DNA from: Actinomycetota bacterium | GTDB lineage: Bacteria > Actinomycetota > Geothermincolia > Geothermincolales > RBG-13-55-18 | Reading direction: 5' to 3' | Length of the DNA: 64,000 bases | Assembly: GCA_016931915.1 (NCBI GenBank) | Contig: JAFGDU010000166.1 | Span: 1 to 64,000 of the forward strand | Notes under the pieces: generated by a model | Databases searched by the model: none | What the model saw: only the letters and a program-made list of their open reading frames with translations | What the model was told of the DNA's origin: nothing | Part shown: positions 7,193 through 15,217 of the stretch, in pieces | How the letters are laid out: each line of letters begins with the position of its first letter | Position numbering within the stretch: the first letter of the stretch is position 1 | Position numbers and translations under genes: made by a program

Positions 7193-8686
7193 TTAAAATA
7201 GCCCCGTCTGGTCCTCACGCTTCTTGGTCTTCTTTTCCGCTTTTTTGAATGTCTTATCTACCTGCCTGCGAGGAGGCATTTTTAACACCTGCCCTCCCAG
7301 CAATTCCTCAATTGTAAGTATCTGCAATTTGGGGAACCTGCCATAGTGGGGCGAATCGTAGAATCCTGCCGCCGCTGCTTCTTCACGCATAGGTCTTGTT
7401 GCGGGTTGTAATGTTACAAGAACACCAATAGCAGCTTTCTCACGCTCCATATCTCCTTTGAGCGTAGCCACGTGGCTACGATTAACGCTTCCACCTTTCA
7501 CCTGGACCACAACTTGCCTTACTGATCCAGGATCACGTTCATCCTCAAAGAAAACAATATATCCGTCGATACCCTTGTCTGCACCCTTCTTTCTATCTCG
7601 GGCCGGCCGAGCACCAACCAGGTCGAGAGCCCACCATTCGAATTGAAACTTGTCCTGATCAGCAAGGGTTTGCGCACCAGGCAGATCCTTTGGGTTTCCG
7701 ATGACTTCATAAGGCTGAAGATCATTTGGGAAGTGGTCTTCGAGACGTCGCTTGATAAGAGTAATCGCAAGATGGGTTATATCAATACCAATCCATCGCC
7801 GATGGAGATGCTCGGCAACAGATATAGTAGTTCCACAGCCACAGAACGGATCAAAAACAACTCCCCCTTCGTTGCTACTTGCTTGGATAATTCGTTCAAG
7901 AAGTGCTTCAGGCTTCTGTGTGGGATATCCAAGTCTCTCCTTCGCAGAGGCATTGATGTGCGGTATTGGCCATACATCTCCAATCCTTCGACCTTCAGAT
8001 AAATAGATCTTATATGGCTCTTGCCCTTTACGTTTCTGCCAACGATACCACCGCCCATCCTCATCCTGCTTATAATGAGAATCTGCTTTGCCTGATTTTG
8101 GTCCATATTCTTCTCTTGGTTCATTAAAAACTGATTTATCGCTCTTAGAATAGTAAAAAAGAATATCGTGTTCTCGTTGATATCTATTTCCCTTCGCAGT
8201 ATATCTTTTATAACTCCATACGATCTCGTTTCTAAAGTATTTTGCGCTAAAAATTGCGTCCATCACTAATTTGAGATAATGACTTGCTGTAGGATCACAA
8301 TGTAGATAAACACTCCCTGTTGGCTTAAGGACTCGATGAAGTTCTTGTAGCCTGATTGCCATCATTGTTAGATAAGCCATCATATCGTTATGGCCTAGAA
8401 ATTGATATAAAGCATGCATCAAATCGGTAAGCTTTTTTGTTGAGTTCTCAACGATTTCCTGATATGTTGCTACTGCACCTTCCCAATGCCAGGTATCCTC
8501 AAATGCTTCAATTTGAGCGGCTGAAGCTGTCCCGTTACTTTCTTGGTATAAGACATTATAAGTTGCTTTGGAGTTGAACGGGGGGTCAAGATAAATAAGG
8601 TCAACACTCTCATCGGAGATATACTTTCGCATCATGTCCAGGTTATCTCCGTAGTAAAGCTTGTTCACCCAGGAATCATCTGCCAT
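7193..8686 (-). CDS. Beta-class DNA methyltransferase with C-terminal PD-(D/E)XK domain
   Basis: This 497-residue protein transfers a methyl group from AdoMet to DNA. Motif IV (DLIYLDPPF, about residue 30) precedes motif I (FDPFCGCGTT, about residue 277), the order of beta-class N6-adenine or N4-cytosine enzymes. GSVYLHCDPTASHYLK and GYPTQKPEALLERII are the conserved segments between them. After about residue 350 a second domain shows GIDGYIVFF followed by QVVVQVKGG, the Asp...Gln-x-Lys pattern of Mrr-like nucleases. So this may be a combined modification-restriction protein. Its ATG has GGGAGG upstream. With the HNH nuclease gene 29 bp downstream it forms a compact restriction operon. The sequence specificity is unknown. 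Confidence 0.85.
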   Translation of the reverse strand: MADDSWVNKLYYGDNLDMMRKYISDESVDLIYLDPPFNSKATYNVLYQESNGTASAAQIEAFEDTWHWEGAVATYQEIVENSTKKLTDLMHALYQFLGHNDMMAYLTMMAIRLQELHRVLKPTGSVYLHCDPTASHYLKLVMDAIFSAKYFRNEIVWSYKRYTAKGNRYQREHDILFYYSKSDKSVFNEPREEYGPKSGKADSHYKQDEDGRWYRWQKRKGQEPYKIYLSEGRRIGDVWPIPHINASAKERLGYPTQKPEALLERIIQASSNEGGVVFDPFCGCGTTISVAEHLHRRWIGIDITHLAITLIKRRLEDHFPNDLQPYEVIGNPKDLPGAQTLADQDKFQFEWWALDLVGARPARDRKKGADKGIDGYIVFFEDERDPGSVRQVVVQVKGGSVNRSHVATLKGDMEREKAAIGVLVTLQPATRPMREEAAAAGFYDSPHYGRFPKLQILTIEELLGGQVLKMPPRRQVDKTFKKAEKKTKKREDQTGLF

Positions 8687-8748
8687 GGCCTACCTCCCAT
8701 ATAACCTCGCACCTACGAGCTATATTAGCAGACCACAGACGACAAATG

Positions 8749-8814
8749 AAAAATAGGCCCCGCCCCTCCCGTGCGAGAGGAGACCGTTTCTCTGGGAGGA
8801 AAACGGGAGAGGCG
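8749..8814 (-). terminator. Probable Rho-independent terminator of the lipoprotein gene
   Basis: On the minus strand, a 12-base arm (8803-8814) pairs with 8761-8772 with one mismatch across an internally paired loop. TATTTTT follows (complement of 8749-8755). It lies downstream of the lipoprotein gene ending at 8940 and ahead of the methyltransferase operon. Confidence 0.5.
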
Positions 8815-8939
8815 AGGCACCAATATGCTAAATCTAACGCTCCGGCTACACCTTCAACCCGTGAGCGGATAAACACATGCGGGCGGAGGGGGGAGCCCTA
8901 CCGCCCGCGTTGCCGATACGGCTGGTTGGAAGTGCCGCT

Positions 8940-9341
8940 CTACCCGGTCGGCTTTATGGCCTTGACGGCGTCGTCGAGATCCTCCAGGGCGGACTTGATC
9001 CCGTTTACCTTCTGCTCAAGGGACTGTTCGCTGGTGATGTTGCCTATAGCATCCACCAGGCCCTGGAACGCATCCTTGAGGTTATCGATCTTCTTTCCAG
9101 CCACGTTGGCGGAGACGACCAGGTCGTCGTAGGCGCTCTTCACGTCGTCCCATGCGGCCTCGAAACTCTCCATGCTCTCGTAGGTTTTGGACTCGGTCAT
9201 CTTGGAGATGGACGATTTCAACTTGTCGAGGTCGCTTTCGTACGTGGCCTCCTCGTCTTCTGAGCCACAGCTGGCCAGGGCGGCCATGATGACTGCCAGT
9301 ACGCACACAAGGACCACGGATATCAGGATACCTTTTTTCAT
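8940..9341 (-). CDS. Small coiled-coil lipoprotein
   Basis: This 133-residue protein has a signal peptide ending in the lipobox LASC (Cys about residue 25), so it is lipidated and anchored outside the membrane. The mature part is acidic and helical (LDKLKSSISKMTESK, heptad-like spacing through IKSALEDLDDAVKAI), suggesting a coiled coil. AAAGGAGGG upstream of the ATG at 9341 supports the start. It is transcribed divergently from the selenoprotein gene at 9479. No enzymatic family is apparent. Confidence 0.75.
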   Translation of the reverse strand: MKKGILISVVLVCVLAVIMAALASCGSEDEEATYESDLDKLKSSISKMTESKTYESMESFEAAWDDVKSAYDDLVVSANVAGKKIDNLKDAFQGLVDAIGNITSEQSLEQKVNGIKSALEDLDDAVKAIKPTG

Positions 9342-9478
9342 CCTCGCGCCCTCCTTTTCATCGCCGGATGATGCGCAAGGATATTATTCCCCTTTTTAAG
9401 AAACCAGCGTTGGTTTCGGATCCGCGGCAGAGGGGAAGATTCCCGATAGCGATAACGGATGGTATAGACAAGGCGGTG

Positions 9479-9925
9479 ATGAGTATGGAAGGCGATGTGG
9501 CGGCAAGGAGCGGGGAGCTGTTCGCGTCCGGGTACGGGTGAGCCGAGGCGCTGCTCATCGCCGTGTGCGAGGAGAGGGGGATAACCTCCGAGCTGGTGCC
9601 CAGGATAGCCACGGGTTTCTGCGGCGGCATGGCGCGTGCGGGCGAGATGTGCGGCGCCGTATCCGGGGCCGTCATGGCCCTGAGCGTGGTGCTGGGCAGG
9701 GACGACCCGGACGGACCCCGCGACGCCGATTACGCCGCGGTGCGCACGTTGCTGGATTCCTTCGCCGACTCCTTCGGCTCCACCAACTGCAGGGAGCTTT
9801 TAGGCTGCGACCTGGGCACACCCGAGGGCCAGGCCTTCTATAAAAAGAGCAATCTCTCCCGGCGATGCCGCCGCTACACCGAGGAGGCGGCGCGCATGGT
9901 GGCGGCGCTGCTGGACGAGGGCTGA
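9479..9925 (+). CDS. C_GCAxxG_C_C family redox protein, selenocysteine form (in-frame TGA at 9539-9541)
   Basis: The frame from ATG 9479 (or 9485) runs through a TGA at 9539 to a TAA/TGA-bounded end at 9925, about 148 residues, the normal family length. Family members have four conserved cysteines: one in a GxNCAQAV-like helix, one in CGAxxG, and two near the C-terminus. Here FASGYG-U-AEALLIAV carries the TGA exactly where the first Cys belongs, and EMCGAVSG, TNCRELLG and SRRCRRY supply the other three. The conserved residues on both sides of the TGA argue for readthrough as Sec rather than a broken gene. The start is uncertain: an upstream in-frame ATG exists at 9368, and AAGG at 9470 precedes 9479. 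A weak GGCG/CGCC hairpin follows the TGA but lacks a clear GG apical loop. The reaction is unknown; a thiol/selenol redox role is inferred. Confidence 0.75.
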
Positions 9926-10214
9926 TAGGGGCGGTTGCACGGGAGCGCCCCGAGGGGATGACCGGCGCTGCCTTTTGATGCGTGCGTTGGATATTCCCAT
10001 TCTTGTGTAGATATCGCGCCTATGGGGCCGTTGTAGATTGGCGACGGATAAGTTTCGGCCATGCGCGGGAGGGGTAAAAACCTGGATAGGCGGATGCAAG
10101 GGGTGGAAACGGGGAAAACACGAGACACCGCAGCATAAATCATTCCTGTCCTCGCCAGCAGCCCTCTAGCGTTGTGCCGAGAGCCGGTTGGGCGGATGAA
10201 TCGGAGGTGGTCCT

Positions 10215-12722
10215 ATGAGATTGCGAAAAAGCGCTCTACTGTTCGTTCTGGCCCTGGCGGCGGGGTTTGTCCTCGCCGTGCTCCAGCCGGCCGGGCCCGC
10301 TTTCGCGGGGACCTGGAGCCTGGAGGCCACGGGGGGCCTGGGTGGTGGTGCGGCCAATGATGCTGCCTTGGCAATGGCCTTGTACAACTCCAAGCTCTAC
10401 GTGGGCACCGAGAACTTTGCGACGGGATTGGAGATCCACAGCTTCGACGGGGAGACCTGGGTCCAGGAGGTGGGCGGGGGACCTCCGGGAACGGTCACCG
10501 CACCGGGATTCGGGAATCCCGCCAACGTCGCAGTCATCTCCATGCTCGTCTACGGCTCCGATCTCTACGTGGGCACCGAGAATGCGGCGGCGGGTTGCGA
10601 GGTGTGGCGCTACGATGGCATTACCTGGACCCAGGTCGTGGGACAGAGCCCACCGGGAACCCCGGGGACCGGACCCGGTTTCGGGAACGCCATCAATTGG
10701 TATGCCTCGGCCATGGCCATCTACGGGACCGATCTCTACGTGGGGACCTTTTCCTGGGGCGGCTGCGAGTTATGGAGCTTCGACGGCGCGGTCTGGACCC
10801 AGGTCGTGGGCGGGCTTCCCTCCGCCCTTATCGGCCCCGGCTTCGGGACCGGGTGCATCGCCCTCTGGACGTTGCAGGATTTCGGCACCGATCTCTTCGT
10901 GGGCACGGGAGCCCCGGGCGGCTGCGAGGTGTGGAGCTTGAACGGCATCACCTGGACCGCGCAGGTGAGCGCCGATCCCACCGCGCCTTTAGGGCTGGGT
11001 TTCGGGAACGTCGCCAATACCGACGTCATGGACATGGCCGTCTATGGATCCAATATCTACGCGGGGACCAGCAACCTGGGCGGCTGCGAGGTTTGGCGCT
11101 ACGACGGGATAAACTGGATCCAGGACGTCGGCGCTCAGCCCACCGCCATCATCGGGCCCGGTTTCGGCCCGGGCGGCAGCCGCGATGTCATGCAACTGGA
11201 GGTATACGACTCCCACCTCTTCGCTGGAACGTTGAACAACGCTGGCTGCGAGGTGTGGAGCTTCAACGGCACCACCTGGGCGCAGGAGGTGGGCGGGGGA
11301 GCACCCGGCACCTACGAAGCCCCCGGTTTCGGTGATACCAATAACAAGTTCGCCAGAGGCACGGCGACGTTCAACAACCGCCTCTATCTCGGGACCGGCA
11401 ACACCAATACCGGCTGCGACGTCTTTTCCTTTTCGGCCTCTACCACCTGGTACCTGGCGGAGGGAGCCACCATGGGAGGATTCGAGACCTGGATCCTGGT
11501 GCAGAACCCCAACCCCAACCCGGTTAACGTCAACCTCTCCTTCCAGACCGGAGTAGGACCGGTGGTGGGGCCCACGGACACCATCCCGGCGAATTCACGC
11601 CGTTCCTACCTGGTTAACACCTACGTCAACTCCTTCGACGTCTCCACTGTGGTAAGCGCGGACGCGGATGTCGTCTGCGAGCGCTCCATGTACTGGACCC
11701 CAGCGGGGGCGGCGTCGCGCAGGGTGGGCCACGACTCCATCGGGGTGGTCAATCCCGCCTCAACCTGGTACCTGGCGGAGGGCGCCACGGCGGGAGGCTT
11801 CGAGACCTGGGTGCTGGTGCAGAACCCCAACCCCGACCCGGTGAACGTGGACGTGAAGTTCCAGACGGATGCGGGCGAGGTACAGGGGCCCCAGGAGACG
11901 CTGGCCGGTTTCTCCCGCAAGTCATACCCCGTGGACAACTACGTCGACACCTTCGACGTGTCCACCCGGGTCGACTCCTACATGGGAGACGTGGTGTGCG
12001 AGCGCGCGGTCTATTTCACGCCGGATGGGTACCCCGTCCGAGAGGTGGGCCACGAATCCATAGGAGTGGTCAGCCCCTCCTCCACCTGGTACCTGGCCGA
12101 AGGAGCCACTGCGGGCGACTTCGAGACCTGGGTGCTGGTGCAGAATCCCACATCGGATTGGGTGAACATCGACATGAGGTTCCAGACCGGCGGGGGCGAG
12201 GTGCAGGGACCGGTGGATACCATAGCACCGCGGTCGCGCAAGTCGTACCTGGTGGACAACTGGGTCGATACCTTCGACGTCTCCACCAGCGTGACCTCCA
12301 CCGGCGGCCCGGTCATCTGCGAGCGTGCCATGTACGAGGCGCCGGTCGTTCCCACCCGCCGCGAGATAGGCCATGACTCCATCGGCACCACCGTGGGCGC
12401 GCTGGAATGGTACCTGGCGGAGGGCGCCACCCTGGGCGGATTCGAGACCTGGGTGCTGGTGCAGAACCCCAACGCCACTCCCGTCGATATCGACCTGAGG
12501 TTCCAGACCAGTACGGGCGAGGTTGCGGGGCCGGTGGATACGATCCCCGCGAATTCGCGCAAGTCCTACCTGGTGAACTCCTGGGTGAACACCTACGATG
12601 TCTCCACCAAGGTGACCTCCACCACAGGTGGGTTCATCATCTGCGAGCGGGCGGTGTACTGGAGGCCGGCGCCTGGCGCCGTCCGCTACCTGGGCACCGA
12701 TTCCATAGGATACAGTCCGTGA
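10215..12722 (+). CDS. Secreted repeat protein: propeller-like N-terminal half and four TWYLAEG modules
   Basis: This 835-residue protein has a signal peptide (residues 1-31, ending AFA). Residues 40-400 hold about seven repeats of roughly 50-60 residues with recurring YVGTxNxxxGCEVWxxDG and GPGFG motifs, like beta-propeller blades. Residues 410-835 contain four modules of 106-107 residues; each opens STWYLAEGAT, passes through FETWVLVQNPN, FQT, SRKSYLV and FDVST, and closes CERAMY...GHDSIG. The Trp codons opening them are at 11448, 11766, 12087 and 12408. The modules resemble DUF5719-like surface domains of deep-branching actinobacteria. No enzyme residues are visible; a cell-surface or adhesion role is inferred. 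GGAGGTGG precedes the ATG, and a terminator lies at 12817. Confidence 0.75.
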   Translation: MRLRKSALLFVLALAAGFVLAVLQPAGPAFAGTWSLEATGGLGGGAANDAALAMALYNSKLYVGTENFATGLEIHSFDGETWVQEVGGGPPGTVTAPGFGNPANVAVISMLVYGSDLYVGTENAAAGCEVWRYDGITWTQVVGQSPPGTPGTGPGFGNAINWYASAMAIYGTDLYVGTFSWGGCELWSFDGAVWTQVVGGLPSALIGPGFGTGCIALWTLQDFGTDLFVGTGAPGGCEVWSLNGITWTAQVSADPTAPLGLGFGNVANTDVMDMAVYGSNIYAGTSNLGGCEVWRYDGINWIQDVGAQPTAIIGPGFGPGGSRDVMQLEVYDSHLFAGTLNNAGCEVWSFNGTTWAQEVGGGAPGTYEAPGFGDTNNKFARGTATFNNRLYLGTGNTNTGCDVFSFSASTTWYLAEGATMGGFETWILVQNPNPNPVNVNLSFQTGVGPVVGPTDTIPANSRRSYLVNTYVNSFDVSTVVSADADVVCERSMYWTPAGAASRRVGHDSIGVVNPASTWYLAEGATAGGFETWVLVQNPNPDPVNVDVKFQTDAGEVQGPQETLAGFSRKSYPVDNYVDTFDVSTRVDSYMGDVVCERAVYFTPDGYPVREVGHESIGVVSPSSTWYLAEGATAGDFETWVLVQNPTSDWVNIDMRFQTGGGEVQGPVDTIAPRSRKSYLVDNWVDTFDVSTSVTSTGGPVICERAMYEAPVVPTRREIGHDSIGTTVGALEWYLAEGATLGGFETWVLVQNPNATPVDIDLRFQTSTGEVAGPVDTIPANSRKSYLVNSWVNTYDVSTKVTSTTGGFIICERAVYWRPAPGAVRYLGTDSIGYSP
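11448..12720 (+). repeat. Four in-frame tandem repeats of 318-321 bp
   Basis: The codon for the Trp of TWYLAEG recurs at 11448, 11766, 12087 and 12408, giving periods of 318, 321 and 321 bp. All periods are multiples of three, and the units share long runs of near-identical DNA (for example the GAGACCTGGGTGCTGGTGCAG segment), so the array arose by recent duplication of a protein module and can recombine. Confidence 0.85.
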
Positions 12723-12816
12723 TGCGGAGGCCTGGAGGAGATGACGCCGGCACGCGAATGCACGGTATAAGGAGGAGAATGCGCCCGATCGCGGGATAAG
12801 CGCATAGCGCAAGACA

Positions 12817-12846
12817 GGGGCGGGGGCTTCGGCCCCCTCCCCTTTT
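12817..12846 (+). terminator. Rho-independent terminator after the repeat protein
   Basis: An 11-bp GC-rich stem (12817-12827 with 12832-12842, one mismatch) closes on a TTCG tetraloop and is followed by TTTT. It sits 95 bp past the stop at 12722. Confidence 0.75.
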
Positions 12847-13005
12847 CCGTCCCTGGGAGCGAGATGAGGGCTCCCTGCTGCGGTGGGTGCGGGACGACTC
12901 CTCGGCCCTACCTGGGGTTGCGCGAAATCCGGCTTCAAGCATACGGGCGAATTTCCGATAAAGAAGGTATCCGGGTGGTTTTTTATTGCCTGTAAAAGGA
13001 CGAGC

Positions 13006-13932
13006 ATGGATACTGACATGACGGACAAGCAGATCCTCACCGAGCTGAAGGAGCTCCGGCAGCGCATAGCGGAATTGGAGGCGGCCGGCCTGCTGCCGGA
13101 AAAAGCCGAATCGCATCCAATCGAGAGCGATTACTTCCGCATGCTGGTCGAGAACGCCCACGACCTTATCCTCGTCCTCAATGCCGACGGCACCATGCGC
13201 TACGTGAGCCCGGCCGCGAAACGTTTGACCGGATACGATACCGAGGAGCTGAAGAGCAAAAACCCCTTCGAGTTCGTGCACCCCGACGACCTCCCGGGGA
13301 TAGTCGAGAGGTTCAGCGTAGGGCTCGAGACGCCCGGCCATACGGAACACGTCGAATACCGCTCCAAACGCAAGGACGGCACGTGGTTCATCGCGGAGGC
13401 CATCGCCACGAACCTCCTCGACAATCCCACCATACAGGGGATCGTCATCAACATCAGGGATATCACCGCATTCCGGCGTATCGAGGACGATCTGAGAAAG
13501 TCGGAGGAACGGTACCGTTATCTGGTTGAGAACCTCAACGACGTCGTCTTCACCATCGATACCCAGGGCACCCTGCTTTACATCAGCCCGGCCATCGAGA
13601 GGGTCACCAAGTATAAGACCGGCGACCTGGTGGGCCAGCCCTTCATGAGGTTCATCCACCCCGATGACCTGCCCGGCCTGCTGGAGAGCTTCCAGAGGAC
13701 GCTGAACGGCGTCATCGAGCCCTACGAGTTCAGGGTCATAGATAAGGACGGAGGTCTTCTCTACGTGCAGACCTCCAGCCGCCCCTTCGAGGAGAGCGGG
13801 CAGCCGGCAGGGCTCATAGGCATCATGACCGAGATGACGGAGCGCAAGAACGCGGACGAGGCGCGCAGGCGTTCCGAGGAGAGCTTCCGCGCCATGATCC
13901 GCAAGAACATCCACTATTACCGCGGCACCTGA
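13006..13932 (+). CDS. Tandem PAS-domain protein, apparently truncated
   Basis: This 308-residue protein has a short coiled coil (LTELKELRQRIAELEA) followed by two PAS/PAC units. The first starts at YFRMLVENAHDLILVLN and the second at RYRYLVENLNDVVFTID; each ends in an IRDIT or MTEMTERKNADE linker. A third PAS seems to begin (SEESFRAMI) and stops after nine more residues with no histidine kinase, GGDEF or other output domain. It is thus a truncated sensor or a free-standing PAS adaptor. The ATG at 13006 follows AAAGGA; the longer frame from 12883 has no homology-like content. The ligand cannot be predicted. Confidence 0.7.
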   Translation: MDTDMTDKQILTELKELRQRIAELEAAGLLPEKAESHPIESDYFRMLVENAHDLILVLNADGTMRYVSPAAKRLTGYDTEELKSKNPFEFVHPDDLPGIVERFSVGLETPGHTEHVEYRSKRKDGTWFIAEAIATNLLDNPTIQGIVINIRDITAFRRIEDDLRKSEERYRYLVENLNDVVFTIDTQGTLLYISPAIERVTKYKTGDLVGQPFMRFIHPDDLPGLLESFQRTLNGVIEPYEFRVIDKDGGLLYVQTSSRPFEESGQPAGLIGIMTEMTERKNADEARRRSEESFRAMIRKNIHYYRGT

Positions 13933-14115
13933 GCCCGGCCTAAAACCCTGGCATCCGCAATCCTCCTTCATCCCTGCCATGCAAGGAACACGGCTGCTTG
14001 GTGGGACAATAGGATTGCAGGATTGGCGATTGAGTGTTTAGACTACGCGGCTTCAGGGTATTCAGCATATGGCCGGGCTGTCATAATTTTGTTGGCCCAG
14101 AGGGGGTGTGATGAT

Positions 14116-15165
14116 TTGTATTGCGAGGTCTGTGGGGTCCCAAAAGGGATAACCAGAGGAAACATCTGGTATGCAGATGGCACCATAACCGGCAGGAATC
14201 CACCCTACATCAAGGGTACCTTCTTCGACGTCGACGAATTGAACTACCTCTTCCGGTCCCTGTCGGAGTACCTGGATTACGACATAAGCGATATCGTAGC
14301 CAGCGGCAAGTACCATGACGCGAAGGAGTACATGTCCGCGATGATCGAGAAGATGAGGGAGGCCTCGGGGGGTCAACTGCCTCCCGACGAAGATCTCTAC
14401 CGCATGATGCTCTACCCCATCTGCATCTGGGGTATAGCAATAGTGGAGTTTGCGGAGATCCAGCCCGAGAAGATGGTGGTCAACGTCAAGGATCCCTACT
14501 CCGCGCCCCTGCTCTGCGGCGATGTCGCCGGAGTGGCCGACGCGGTGACGGGGCAGGAGCACGCCGCCTCGTGGGAGGGGAGCGAGCGGGAGGGAGCCAT
14601 AACCGTGGTCCCGGCCCGGGAATACGCGGAGACGAGCGAGCGCATCGCGGAGGGATTGCATTACGGTATCGCTCCCAACGCGGAGGAACTCGCCTGCGAG
14701 CGCTGCGAGGCTTGCGGGGCTCCGGTGAAGGTCTCGGAGCTCCTCAAGTGGGAAAGGGACTTGTGCAGGATAGAGGAGAGGACCTCCGGGAGGCGCTACT
14801 GCTTCAACAACACCCGGGGTATCACCGTGGTGCTCGGGATGCTCGTGGAGGAACTAGGTGGGCAAATAGAGGAGAAGATCGTGGACATATCGCGAGAGTA
14901 CTCGCGGTCTCTCTACGATGGCCTGGCCGGTGGCGTTGACGAGGCGGCCGAACTGGAGAGCTTCCCCTACCGCGGATGGGGGAAGGTCGCGGATATCCTC
15001 GGGGCAAAGGGCAAAAGCTCGCTCAGCGTTGAAAATCCTTACAGTCATATCCTCGTGGCGGGAAGAATATGGGGGATGCTGGAGGCAGCGGCGGGGGATT
15101 CCCTGCGCCTCGTGAGCAGGACCGGCGAGGACGCTGGGGTGCGCCTGGCCTTCGAGCCGTCGTGA
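14116..15165 (+). CDS. Hypothetical cytosolic protein with two Cys-pair motifs, V4R-like
   Basis: I do not recognise the family with certainty. The frame opens at TTG 14116 (GGGGG at 14102-14106) with YCEVCGVPKG; a longer start at TTG 14023 is possible. Residues about 10-100 (WYADGTITGR, GTFFDVDELNYLFRSL, ISDIVASGKYHDAKEYM) resemble regulatory proteins that carry a 4-vinyl-reductase (V4R) ligand-binding domain. A second cysteine cluster (ACERCEACG) lies near residue 200, so zinc binding is plausible. Two homologous halves may exist (ITVVLGMLVEELGGQIEEKIVDISREYSRSLYDGL). The radical SAM gene starts 53 bp downstream on the same strand and may share its transcript. Confidence 0.45.
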   Translation: MYCEVCGVPKGITRGNIWYADGTITGRNPPYIKGTFFDVDELNYLFRSLSEYLDYDISDIVASGKYHDAKEYMSAMIEKMREASGGQLPPDEDLYRMMLYPICIWGIAIVEFAEIQPEKMVVNVKDPYSAPLLCGDVAGVADAVTGQEHAASWEGSEREGAITVVPAREYAETSERIAEGLHYGIAPNAEELACERCEACGAPVKVSELLKWERDLCRIEERTSGRRYCFNNTRGITVVLGMLVEELGGQIEEKIVDISREYSRSLYDGLAGGVDEAAELESFPYRGWGKVADILGAKGKSSLSVENPYSHILVAGRIWGMLEAAAGDSLRLVSRTGEDAGVRLAFEPS

Positions 15166-15217
15166 AGCGCGCCCGGAGCGCGGGACCGTCCGCGGGCATG
15201 TGAAGGAGTAGGAAGCT

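Noticed and set aside
11448-12720. CRISPR or satellite-like array
   Set aside because: The units are 318-321 bp, in frame and protein-coding; there are no short repeats with unique spacers. I saw no CRISPR array in the window.
12769-12799. A six-codon mini-ORF behind a strong AAGGAGGAG site ahead of the terminator at 12817
   Set aside because: Too short to support a function; leader-peptide attenuation has no downstream gene to regulate.
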